From assembly GCA_016235555.1 (NCBI GenBank), contig JACRKC010000104.1, forward strand, positions 1 to 64,000: a stretch of DNA of 64,000 bases, in the 5' to 3' direction. The DNA comes from Verrucomicrobiota bacterium. GTDB lineage: Bacteria > Verrucomicrobiota > Verrucomicrobiia > Opitutales > Opitutaceae. The notes beneath the pieces were generated by a model. It saw nothing but the letters and a program-made list of their open reading frames with translations, was not told the DNA's origin and made no database searches. A program made the translations under genes and the position numbers. Numbering within the stretch: position 1 is the stretch's first letter; each line of letters begins with the position of its first letter. Positions 57,325 through 64,000 of the stretch are shown here, in pieces.

Positions 57325-58104
57325 ATGAGTGCTGCCACCGATTATTACGAAAAAACCCAGGCCCTGCTCGCGCGTCTGCGCGAGACGCAACTTCCCGCCG
57401 TCGAGCGGGCGGCGGAAATTTGTGCAAACAGCATTTCGCGAGGAGGGCTGGTATTCATGTTCGGCGCGGGCCACTCGCGCATGATGTGCGAGGAGATGGC
57501 GCCGCGGCAGGGCTGCTTCGTGGGCTTTTACTCGTGGGCGGAGCAGGCGGTCTCGCAGCACTGCGCGACGATCGGCATGAACGGCCTGCGCGGCCCGCTG
57601 TTCCTCGAAAAGATCGAAGGCTACGCCGGGGAGTTGCTGCGCGGTTTCAAGTTCGGCCCGCACGACGCGTTCATCGTGGTTTCCACGTCGGGCATCCGGC
57701 CGCTGATCGTGGAGATGGCGCTGGGCGCGAAGGCCCGCGGGCTGCCCGTGATCGGCTTGGTGTCGGTCGCGCACTGCTCGCAGTCGAAGCCGACCCATTC
57801 GTCCGGCCAGAAGTTGATCGATGTCGCCGATGTGGTGCTCGACAACCACTGTCCGCCCGGCGACTGCGTGGTCGAGTTGCCCGGGCTGGAGTGGCGCACG
57901 GGTCCGACGTCGACCGTGACCGGCGCGATGCTGATCAACATGCTGCGCTGTGAGACGGCGGAGCGGTTGCTCGCGCGCGGCCATCAGCCGGTGATGTTGC
58001 CGAGCCACCAGTTCGTCGGCACGACCACGGCGCACGCCGCGGAGGAGCAACTCGAAGCCTACTACGAGGGTTACCGTCGCAGCGTCGCGCACCTCTTTCA
58101 ATGA
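57325..58104 (+). CDS. SIS-domain protein (UPF0309-like), copy 1
   Basis: A 259-aa sugar-isomerase-fold protein: VFMFGAGHSRMMCEEMAPR, VVSTSGIRPLIVEMALGAKA, GLPVIGLVSVAH, then a C-terminal helical part. SIS proteins bind phosphosugars, often aldose-ketose isomerases or amino-sugar enzymes. A paralogue is encoded in the same operon at 60229. It overlaps the ROK kinase gene by 4 bp. Confidence 0.88.
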   Translation: MSAATDYYEKTQALLARLRETQLPAVERAAEICANSISRGGLVFMFGAGHSRMMCEEMAPRQGCFVGFYSWAEQAVSQHCATIGMNGLRGPLFLEKIEGYAGELLRGFKFGPHDAFIVVSTSGIRPLIVEMALGAKARGLPVIGLVSVAHCSQSKPTHSSGQKLIDVADVVLDNHCPPGDCVVELPGLEWRTGPTSTVTGAMLINMLRCETAERLLARGHQPVMLPSHQFVGTTTAHAAEEQLEAYYEGYRRSVAHLFQ

Positions 58105-59003
58105 ACTGGGCCGCGGGCATCGACGTCGGGGGGACCAACGTCAAGGCCGTCGCCGTGTCGCCGGCCGGCGAGGTCTTGCAGCGGGCAACGCGAGCCACGC
58201 GCGATGGCGAAGCCGCGGTGTCGGAGTGGGTGTCGGCCGCGGAGGAGGCGGTGGCCGGTTTCGCACAACAAATCGGTGCCGCGCCCGGAGCCGTGGGCGT
58301 GTGCGCCCCGGGCCTGGCCGCGGCCGACGAGCGCAGCATCGCGCATCTGCCGGGCAAACTGGCCGGCCTCGCCGGCATCGACTGGACCGCCGCGCTCCGC
58401 CGCCCGGCGATCGTGCCGGTGCTCAACGACGGCCACGCTGCCATTCTCGGCGAGGCGTGGATCGGTGCGGCGCGCGGCCGCCGTCACGTGGTGATGCTGA
58501 CGCTGGGCACGGGCGTGGGCGGAGCGGTGATTTGCGACGGCCGATTGTTGCGCGGAGCGATCGGCCGCGCCGGTCATATCGGCCACCTGTCGCTGGATCC
58601 CGAGGGCGCGGTGAGCATCACGGGCATGCCGGGCGCGATCGAGGTGATGTTCGGCGATTGCACGGTCGCGCAGCGCAGCGGCGGGCGATTTACGAGCACG
58701 GCGGCGTTGGTCGCGGCGCATCGCGCGGGCGACGCGGAAGCGACGCGCGTGTGGCTGCGCTCGGTGCGCGCGCTCGGTTGCGCCCTCGGTTCCTGCATCA
58801 ATCTCTTCGATCCCGAGGTGATCGTGCTCGGCGGCGGCATCGCCCAGGCGGGGGAGGCGCTGTTTGTGCCTTTGGCGCACGAAGTGGAGCGCGTTGAGTG
58901 GCGGCCCGCCGGGCATCGCGTGGCCATCGTGCCGGCGACGTTGGGCGAGTGGGCGGGCGCAATCGGTGCGGCGCGGCGCGCGCTGGAGGGAGGCGGAGCG
59001 TGA
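58101..59003 (+). CDS. ROK-family sugar kinase lacking the zinc motif
   Basis: A 300-aa ROK protein: N-terminal ATP loop GIDVGGTNVKAVAV, catalytic D110 in LNDGHAAILGE, LGTGVGGAVI, GHIGH (158-162), and IVLGGGI. The zinc finger normally following GHxGH (CxCGxxGCxE) is replaced by SITGMPGAIE (172-181): all three cysteines are gone and only the histidine and glutamate remain. It may still phosphorylate a sugar. It is coupled on both sides to SIS and UroD-like genes. Confidence 0.9.
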   Translation: MNWAAGIDVGGTNVKAVAVSPAGEVLQRATRATRDGEAAVSEWVSAAEEAVAGFAQQIGAAPGAVGVCAPGLAAADERSIAHLPGKLAGLAGIDWTAALRRPAIVPVLNDGHAAILGEAWIGAARGRRHVVMLTLGTGVGGAVICDGRLLRGAIGRAGHIGHLSLDPEGAVSITGMPGAIEVMFGDCTVAQRSGGRFTSTAALVAAHRAGDAEATRVWLRSVRALGCALGSCINLFDPEVIVLGGGIAQAGEALFVPLAHEVERVEWRPAGHRVAIVPATLGEWAGAIGAARRALEGGGA

Positions 59004-60232
59004 CCTCGCGCGAACGCGTCCTCGCGGCGGTGAACCACGAGCCGGTCGATCGCGTGCCGATCGATCTGGGTGGCACACGGCAGAGCGGAATCTCGGTGTT
59101 CGCCTACGCGCGACTGACGGAGCACCTCGTGGCTGGCGACGTGCGGGGCGCGGGGTGCGCGCGGATCGCGGCCCGGCCGCGGGTGTTCGATCTCTACCAG
59201 ATGCTGGCCGAGGTGGCGCCGGAGGTGGCGGAGCGGTTCGGCAACGACTGCGTGCTCGTGAACCGCCGCGCGGTGGCGTTTGGGCTCAACAACGAAAACT
59301 GGAAACCGTGGACGCTCCATGACGGCACGGAAGTCGAGGTGCCCGGCGATTTCGCCCCGGAGCCATTGCCGGGCGGCGGTTACGTTTTGCGGCGGGGCGC
59401 CGAGGCGATCGCAGAAATGCCCGCGCGGGGATTTTATTTCGACCGGCTCGAAAAATACCCCGGCGCACTGCACCCCGATCTCGATGCGTGGGAGGCGCCG
59501 CGCGTATCGGCGGCGGATCTCGCGCACTATCGGACCGAGGCCGAGCGGCTTTGCGGCACGACGGACAAGGCGGTCGTGATCGCGCTGGGGCCGCCTTACG
59601 AGCTGTTCTACGGGCTGGGCACGGGCGGCTTCGAGGACTGGATGGTGACGTTTGCCAGCGAGCCGGACTACGTGGCGGCGCTTTACCGGAAGCTCACCGA
59701 CGCGTGGCTGGAGAATCTCGAGGCGCTGCACGGGGCGGTGGGCGACAAGATTCACGTGCTGCAAATCTGCGACGACTTCGGCACGCAGACGGCACCGTTT
59801 CTCTCGGTGCGTTCGTTCCGCGAACTCGTGATGCCCGCCTACCGGCGCGGGCTCGATTGGATCCACCAGCGCACGAACTGGAAGGTGCTGCTGCATTCCG
59901 ACGGGGCGATTTTCCCGCTGCTGCCATCGATCGTGGAGATGGGCGTGGATATTTTGAATCCGGTGCAGACGACCGCGACGGGCATGGACCCGCGGCGGCT
60001 GAAGGCGGAATTCGGCGACCGGCTGGCGTTCTGGGGCGGGTGTTGCGATTGCCAGCACACGCTGCCGCGCGGCACGCCCGCGCAAGTGGCGGCGGAAGTG
60101 CGGGCGCACCTCGACGCGCTGCAGCCGGGCGGCGGGCATGTGTTCGCCTCGGTGCACAACATCCAGGCGGGCGTGCCGCCGGAGAACATCGTGGCGCTCT
60201 TCGACACGGCGTTGAACTACCTTCCCACATGA
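59000..60232 (+). CDS. Uroporphyrinogen decarboxylase-like protein in a sugar operon
   Basis: A 410-aa member of the UroD/MtbA superfamily, starting at GTG 59000, which overlaps the ROK stop and has a strong GGAGGGAGG site upstream. Marks: TSRERVLAAVNHEPVDRVP, DDFGTQTAPFLS, VLLHSDGAIFPLLPSIVEMG, FWGGCCDCQHTLPRGTP. True heme-pathway UroD residues are not preserved and no heme genes are near. UroD-like proteins of unknown activity occur in sugar-catabolic loci of related bacteria; methyl transfer or a lyase-type step are possibilities only. Confidence 0.85.
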   Translation: MTSRERVLAAVNHEPVDRVPIDLGGTRQSGISVFAYARLTEHLVAGDVRGAGCARIAARPRVFDLYQMLAEVAPEVAERFGNDCVLVNRRAVAFGLNNENWKPWTLHDGTEVEVPGDFAPEPLPGGGYVLRRGAEAIAEMPARGFYFDRLEKYPGALHPDLDAWEAPRVSAADLAHYRTEAERLCGTTDKAVVIALGPPYELFYGLGTGGFEDWMVTFASEPDYVAALYRKLTDAWLENLEALHGAVGDKIHVLQICDDFGTQTAPFLSVRSFRELVMPAYRRGLDWIHQRTNWKVLLHSDGAIFPLLPSIVEMGVDILNPVQTTATGMDPRRLKAEFGDRLAFWGGCCDCQHTLPRGTPAQVAAEVRAHLDALQPGGGHVFASVHNIQAGVPPENIVALFDTALNYLPT

Positions 60233-61014
60233 CGAAACCCTCCCAGGATTATCTCGCGCAAGCGCGCGGCCTCGTCGAGGCCGTGGCGGCGCAACAGAGT
60301 GCGATCGACACCGCGGCCGACTGGTTCGCCCAGACGATCCTCGCCGGCCGCATGGTGCACGTGTTCGGCTCGGGGCACTCGCGCATCATGGTCGAGGAGA
60401 TGTGGCCGCGCTACGGCTCGTTTCCCGGCTTCAATCCGATCGTCGAATTGTCGCTCTCGTTCCACAACCTCGTCGTCGGCGCCAACGGCCAGCGGCAGGC
60501 GATGTTTCTGGAAAACGTGAGCGGGCTCGCAGATCGCATCCTGCGCAACTACGCGATCACGACGCAGGACAGCGCCCTCGTGATCTCGTCGAGCGGGTGC
60601 AACATCGTGCCGGTGGAAATGGCGGAGGGATTCCGGGCCCGCGGCCTGCGCGTCGTCGCCATCGTCAGCCGGCGCCACGCGGAGGCGAGCAGCTCGCGGC
60701 GCGCCGACGGCAAAAAGCTGCAGGACTTCGCCGATCTCGTGCTCGATACGGGCGCCCCGGTGGGCGACGCGATGGTGCGCGTGGAGGGGCTCGATACGCC
60801 GGTCGCGCCGGGTTCGACGATCGGGGGCTGCCTCATCATCAACGCGATCAAAGCCGAGGTCGCCGCCCGTCTGACGGCCGCAGGCCATCTGCCCAAGGTG
60901 TTGTCGGCGGCCGCGGTGGTGGGCGGGCGGCGGGCGGTGGATTTGTTCGAGTCGGCCTACGACGAACATGCGCACCGGCTGGCGCGGCTGTATGAGAACG
61001 TCGGAAAGGAGTGA
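60229..61014 (+). CDS. SIS-domain protein (UPF0309-like), copy 2
   Basis: A 261-aa paralogue of the protein at 57325, with the same layout: VHVFGSGHSRIMVEEMWPR, VISSSGCNIVPVEMAEGFRA, LRVVAIVSRRHAEASSSRRA. The two copies differ throughout and probably handle different substrates or steps. ATGA overlap with the UroD-like gene. Confidence 0.88.
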   Translation: MTKPSQDYLAQARGLVEAVAAQQSAIDTAADWFAQTILAGRMVHVFGSGHSRIMVEEMWPRYGSFPGFNPIVELSLSFHNLVVGANGQRQAMFLENVSGLADRILRNYAITTQDSALVISSSGCNIVPVEMAEGFRARGLRVVAIVSRRHAEASSSRRADGKKLQDFADLVLDTGAPVGDAMVRVEGLDTPVAPGSTIGGCLIINAIKAEVAARLTAAGHLPKVLSAAAVVGGRRAVDLFESAYDEHAHRLARLYENVGKE

Positions 61015-61022
61015 GCGTGGCC

Positions 61023-62498
61023 ATGCGAACGAAACAGCGAGCGAAGCGCAGGAGCAGCCGGGGTAGCGCAGCTGGCCGCCGGCGTTCGCGCCGGACCGAC
61101 CTCCTAGCGTCGGCCGCTGCGCGCGGGCCGCTCGTTCTCGAAAAAATTCCCGTGCATGCGACGGCGGACGTGCTCGTCGTCGGCGCGGGTTCCGCCGGTT
61201 GCTGCGCGGCGATCGCGGCGCGCGAGGCCGGGGCGGAGTCGGTGGTGCTGCTCGAGCGCTACGGTTTTCCGGGCGGGACGAGCACGCAGATGCTCGATAC
61301 GTTCTACGGGTTTTTCACGCCGGGCGAGGCGCCGCGCAAGGTCGTCGGTGGTCTGCCGGACCGCGTGATCGATGCGCTCGACGCGGCCGGTGCGGTGTTT
61401 CTCCGGCCCAACACCTACGGCGCCGGCACGGGCGTAAACTACAATCCCGAGCGGCTGAAGCTCGTGTGGGACGAACTGCTGGCGGCCGCCGGAGTGCGCG
61501 TGCTGTTGCACGCCACCTTGGTCGGCGTCGACGAGGACGAGTCGGGGCGTCTGTCGGGGGCGGTGATTTGGACGAAGCAGGGCTTCCGGCGGATCGTCGC
61601 GCGACGCTTCATCGATGCGTCCGGCGACGCGGACCTCTGTCATCTGGCCGGCGTGCCCTACGAGCGGGCTGGCGAACACGAACCGGCGCAGACCCTCACG
61701 ACCACGTTTCGCCTGAGCAACGTCGACCTCGGCGCCTACGAGCGCGCCGGAGGGAAAAAGCTTCTCATGCAGGCGATGGCGACCGCGGTGGAACGCGGCA
61801 CGCACGCGCTGCCGCGCAAGAGCGGAAGTCTGCACGCGATGAACGCGGCCGGCTGCGTCTCGACGGTGGCGGTGCGCGTGGCCGACGTGGACGCGACGGA
61901 TTTCGAGCAGTTGGGCGAGGCGGAGCGCGAGGGCCGGCGGCAGGCGTTTGTCTACGAGCGATTCCTGCGCGAGTGCGTGCCGGGCTTTGGCGAGGCCAAC
62001 ATCATCGGGCTCTCGCACCAGATCGGCGTGCGGGAGACGCGGCGGGTTTTCGGCGAGTATCGGCTCACGCGCGAGGATTGCCTCGGCGTGGCGCGTTTCG
62101 ACGACCGCGTGTTGCTCTGCGGCGCGCCGATCGAGGATCATCGGCCGGCGTCGGGCGGGGGAGAGGAGACCGCGTGGGCTTATGTGCCGGGCGGCGCGGC
62201 TTACGACGTGCCGTATCGCACGCTGGTGCCACGGGGGCGGGACGAGATGTGGGTGGCCGGGCGTTGTTTCTCGGCGACGCACGACGCGCATGCCTCGTGT
62301 CGCTCGATGGCGCAGACGATGGCGATGGGCCAGGCGGCGGGCACGGCGGTGGCGCTGTCCTTGCGGCAGCACTGCGGCGCGCGCGAGGTGCCGGTGGCGA
62401 ATTTGCAGTCGGCTTTGCGGTCGCGCGGTGCTGTGCTGGAGATGCCGGTGCAACGCGCTCGAACCGGTCGCGACGACTGGCGGCGCAACCGCGAGTGA
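61023..62498 (+). CDS. FAD-dependent oxidoreductase, arginine-rich N-terminal extension
   Basis: About 491 aa. The flavin fold begins at ADVLVVGAGSAGCCAAIAAR and includes a late EMWVAGRCFSATHDAHASCR; it belongs to the FAD-dependent oxidoreductase group common in Verrucomicrobia and Planctomycetes carbohydrate clusters. About 45 residues precede the fold, very rich in Arg and Ser. They coincide with a decayed family F-like palindrome (61050-61116), so the extension may be repeat-derived. Start choice: GTG 61011, GTG 61017 or ATG 61023; AAGGAG at 61006-61011 is compatible with either of the last two. Confidence 0.85.
   Translation: MRTKQRAKRRSSRGSAAGRRRSRRTDLLASAAARGPLVLEKIPVHATADVLVVGAGSAGCCAAIAAREAGAESVVLLERYGFPGGTSTQMLDTFYGFFTPGEAPRKVVGGLPDRVIDALDAAGAVFLRPNTYGAGTGVNYNPERLKLVWDELLAAAGVRVLLHATLVGVDEDESGRLSGAVIWTKQGFRRIVARRFIDASGDADLCHLAGVPYERAGEHEPAQTLTTTFRLSNVDLGAYERAGGKKLLMQAMATAVERGTHALPRKSGSLHAMNAAGCVSTVAVRVADVDATDFEQLGEAEREGRRQAFVYERFLRECVPGFGEANIIGLSHQIGVRETRRVFGEYRLTREDCLGVARFDDRVLLCGAPIEDHRPASGGGEETAWAYVPGGAAYDVPYRTLVPRGRDEMWVAGRCFSATHDAHASCRSMAQTMAMGQAAGTAVALSLRQHCGAREVPVANLQSALRSRGAVLEMPVQRARTGRDDWRRNRE
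61050..61116. repeat. Decayed family F-like palindrome within a coding N-terminus
   Basis: AGGAGCAGCCGGGGTAGCGC on the left and CTCCTAGCGTCGGCCGCTGC on the right resemble degenerate family F arms with a GCCGGCGTTCGCGCCGG hairpin between. Identity to the intact copies is partial. Confidence 0.45.
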
Positions 62499-62525
62499 TT
62501 TTCTCTCCACCCCGTCAACCTCCCC

Positions 62526-63752
62526 ATGAAAAATCCCCCAGCGTCCGACATCACCCGCCGTCATTTTCTCGCGCAGACCGGTCTCGGTCTCGCCGCCGCG
62601 TCGACCCTGAGCCGCGCCGTCGCCCAGGGCACGGCCGCCAATTCGCGCCTGCGCCTCGGGCTCGTCGGCTGCGGCGGGCGGGGCAAATGGATCCTCGATT
62701 TGTTCGCGGCCAACGGCAGCTATGAGATCGTGGCGGTGGCGGATTATTTTGCCGAGCGCACCGCCGAGGCCGTGGCCCGGCCGGGCGCCACCGGGGCGAA
62801 ACAATTCAACGGGCTCAAGTGCGCCGAGAAAATGATCGCGGCGGGCGGACTCGATGCCGTCGCGATCATCAGCCCGCCGTATTTTCATCCGGCGCAGGCC
62901 CAGGCGGCCGTCGCGGCCGGGCTGCACGTTTATCTCGCCAAGCCGGTCGCCGTCGACGTGCCGGGCTGTCAGTCGATCGCCGAGAGCGGCGCGCTCGCGC
63001 GCAAGAAAGGGCTCGTGTTCCTCGTCGATTTCCAGACGCGCGCGAACGAGTTTTTCCTCGAGGCGATGAAGCGCGTGCACGGCGGCGCGATGGGCGACAT
63101 CTGCTTCGGCGAGTCGAGTTACCACGCGGAGCGACTGAAAGCCAAGCCGGCGTCCGGCAAACCGGAGGACCGGTTGCACAACTGGGTGTTCGATCAGATC
63201 CTCTCCGGCGACATCATCGTGGAGCAGAATATCCATACGCTCGACGTGATGAGCTGGGCCATGAAAGACACGCCGCCGGTGCGCTGCACGGGCACGGGCG
63301 GTCGCAGCGTGCGCGTCGATGTCGGCGATGCGTGGGACCACTACGCGCTCGCCTACGAGTATCCGAACAACGTCGGCGTCACGTTCAGCTCGCGGCAGTT
63401 CGATGCGCACGGCACCCCGGGCGGGATCATCAACCGCATGTTCGGCACCAAGGGCGTGCTCCTCACGACCTACGGCGGCGACGTGCTGATCCGCGGCGGC
63501 GCGGAAGTCTTTTACCGCGGCGGCAGCACGAAGAGCATCTACAAGGACGGCGCGGTCGCCAACATCGCGGCGTTCCATCAGCGTGTGCTGAAAAAAGACG
63601 CTGCGAACCTCACCGTCGAACCGAGCGTGAACAGCAATCTTGTCGCGATCATGGGGCGGACGGCCGCGCAGGAAAAACGCACCGTGACGTGGAGCGAGCT
63701 CATCGCCACCAAGAAAAAACTCCAAGCCGACCTCAGCGGCCTGGTGGCGTAA
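62526..63752 (+). CDS. Gfo/Idh/MocA-family oxidoreductase with Tat signal
   Basis: A 408-aa NAD(P)-dependent sugar oxidoreductase-fold protein. The N-terminus has a Tat motif (ITRRHFLAQTGLGLAAAST). The Rossmann part begins RLGLVGCGGRGK. The usual EKP catalytic motif reads AKP here (YLAKPVAVD, K139), keeping the lysine but not the glutamate. LSGDIIVEQNIHTLDVMSWA follows. Exported family members with bound cofactor are known in this phylum. Likely acts on a periplasmic sugar, perhaps at C3. Confidence 0.9.
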   Translation: MKNPPASDITRRHFLAQTGLGLAAASTLSRAVAQGTAANSRLRLGLVGCGGRGKWILDLFAANGSYEIVAVADYFAERTAEAVARPGATGAKQFNGLKCAEKMIAAGGLDAVAIISPPYFHPAQAQAAVAAGLHVYLAKPVAVDVPGCQSIAESGALARKKGLVFLVDFQTRANEFFLEAMKRVHGGAMGDICFGESSYHAERLKAKPASGKPEDRLHNWVFDQILSGDIIVEQNIHTLDVMSWAMKDTPPVRCTGTGGRSVRVDVGDAWDHYALAYEYPNNVGVTFSSRQFDAHGTPGGIINRMFGTKGVLLTTYGGDVLIRGGAEVFYRGGSTKSIYKDGAVANIAAFHQRVLKKDAANLTVEPSVNSNLVAIMGRTAAQEKRTVTWSELIATKKKLQADLSGLVA

Positions 63753-63768
63753 ACCCACTCGACCGCCA

Positions 63769-64000
63769 TGAATCTCCTCCTTCGTCGTTCTTTCCTGAAA
63801 CGCGCCGCGGGTGGGGCTGGCGCGCTGGCGCTGGCCGCGTTGCCGCGTTCGCTCCGGGCTGCGACCGCGGCACGCGGCTTCAAAATCTTCGCCTGCGACT
63901 GGACGCTGCAGAAGACGTGCAATCCCGACGCGTTTCCGCTCGCGGCGCGCATCGGGCTCGATGGTGTGCAGGTGGATTTCGGGCGGGTGAAGGAGGGCGA
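63769..64000 (+). CDS. Sugar phosphate isomerase/epimerase-like protein, partial
   Basis: The first 77 codons, cut by the window end. Starts MNLLLRRSFLKRAAGGAGAL, a Tat-type signal, then FKIFACDWTLQKTCNPDAFP and AARIGLDGVQVDFGR, which match the opening of xylose-isomerase-like TIM-barrel epimerases (AP endonuclease 2 family). It follows the Gfo/Idh/MocA gene by 16 bp, a pairing often seen in oxidative sugar degradation. Confidence 0.82.

Noticed and set aside
58880-58905. AAGTGGAGCGCGTTGAGTGG inside the ROK gene resembles a family B arm
   Set aside because: No inverted partner nearby, and the encoded stretch aligns with normal ROK C-terminal sequence; judged coincidental.
59000-60232. Heme biosynthesis uroporphyrinogen decarboxylase
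   Set aside because: Only superfamily-level similarity; no other heme genes; embedded in a sugar operon; heme-pathway residues not preserved.

Overview
The window is about 64 kb of high-GC bacterial chromosome. A Verrucomicrobiota origin close to Opitutus/Opitutaceae is my best reading. The support is a PVC-type cytochrome/beta-propeller protein, a DUF1080 protein, sulfatase-family genes, Tat-exported Gfo/Idh/MocA and sugar-epimerase proteins, an arabinose importer, and many short palindromic repeats. This is inference from gene families, not from a marker gene. No rRNA, tRNA, transposase, phage gene or CRISPR array was seen.

Layout. (1) 0.3-4.8 kb: signalling genes, with a lone receiver, a sigma-54 NtrC-type regulator, a CheX-like phosphatase and a receiver/dead-receiver/STAS protein. 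(2) 5.5-7 kb: a periplasmic trypsin-like protease. (3) 7.3-20.7 kb: purine salvage and catabolism, with guanine deaminase, 5'-nucleotidase, then malate synthase, OHCU decarboxylase, HIU hydrolase, allantoate amidohydrolase, allantoinase, ureidoglycine aminohydrolase and a one-chain xanthine dehydrogenase. These run from purine bases through urate and allantoin to glyoxylate, which malate synthase would capture; uricase and ureidoglycolate lyase are not in the window. (4) 20.7-22.7 kb: an island with an unknown low-GC gene and two toxin-antitoxin pairs, each pair followed by a fragment of the xanthine dehydrogenase 3' end. (5) 22.9-26.7 kb: araFGH on the minus strand. (6) 27.4-32.5 kb: a peptide-type ABC permease and two ATPases, then a zinc alcohol dehydrogenase, an SDR and a Dabb protein. 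(7) 32.5-47.7 kb: DUF1080 protein, receiver protein, MFS transporter, thymidine kinase, lactonase, 2-oxoacid:ferredoxin oxidoreductase, a papain-like protein, a DegP/Do protease, a two-component pair and HflX. (8) 47.8-55.1 kb: PVC cytochrome, WYL regulator, sulfatase, nitronate monooxygenase. (9) 55.4-64 kb: a GntR/LacI-type regulator divergent from a tightly overlapping operon (SDR, SIS, ROK kinase, UroD-like, second SIS, FAD oxidoreductase, Gfo/Idh/MocA, epimerase) that looks like an uncharacterised sugar or amino-sugar catabolic system.

The most unusual signal is the repeat load. About 30 palindromic elements in more than ten sequence families fill most intergenic gaps. Many share one design: a GTAG (or GTGG) head followed by an imperfect hairpin, paired in inverted orientation, as in REP/REPIN sequences, often inside longer inverted repeats and sometimes nested in each other. 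Four lie in frame inside purine-catabolism genes: two in xanthine dehydrogenase, each adding a 17-residue peptide, and two in allantoate amidohydrolase. Others supply stop codons (allE, the OppF-like gene), split a two-component operon, or seem to form a protein N-terminus.
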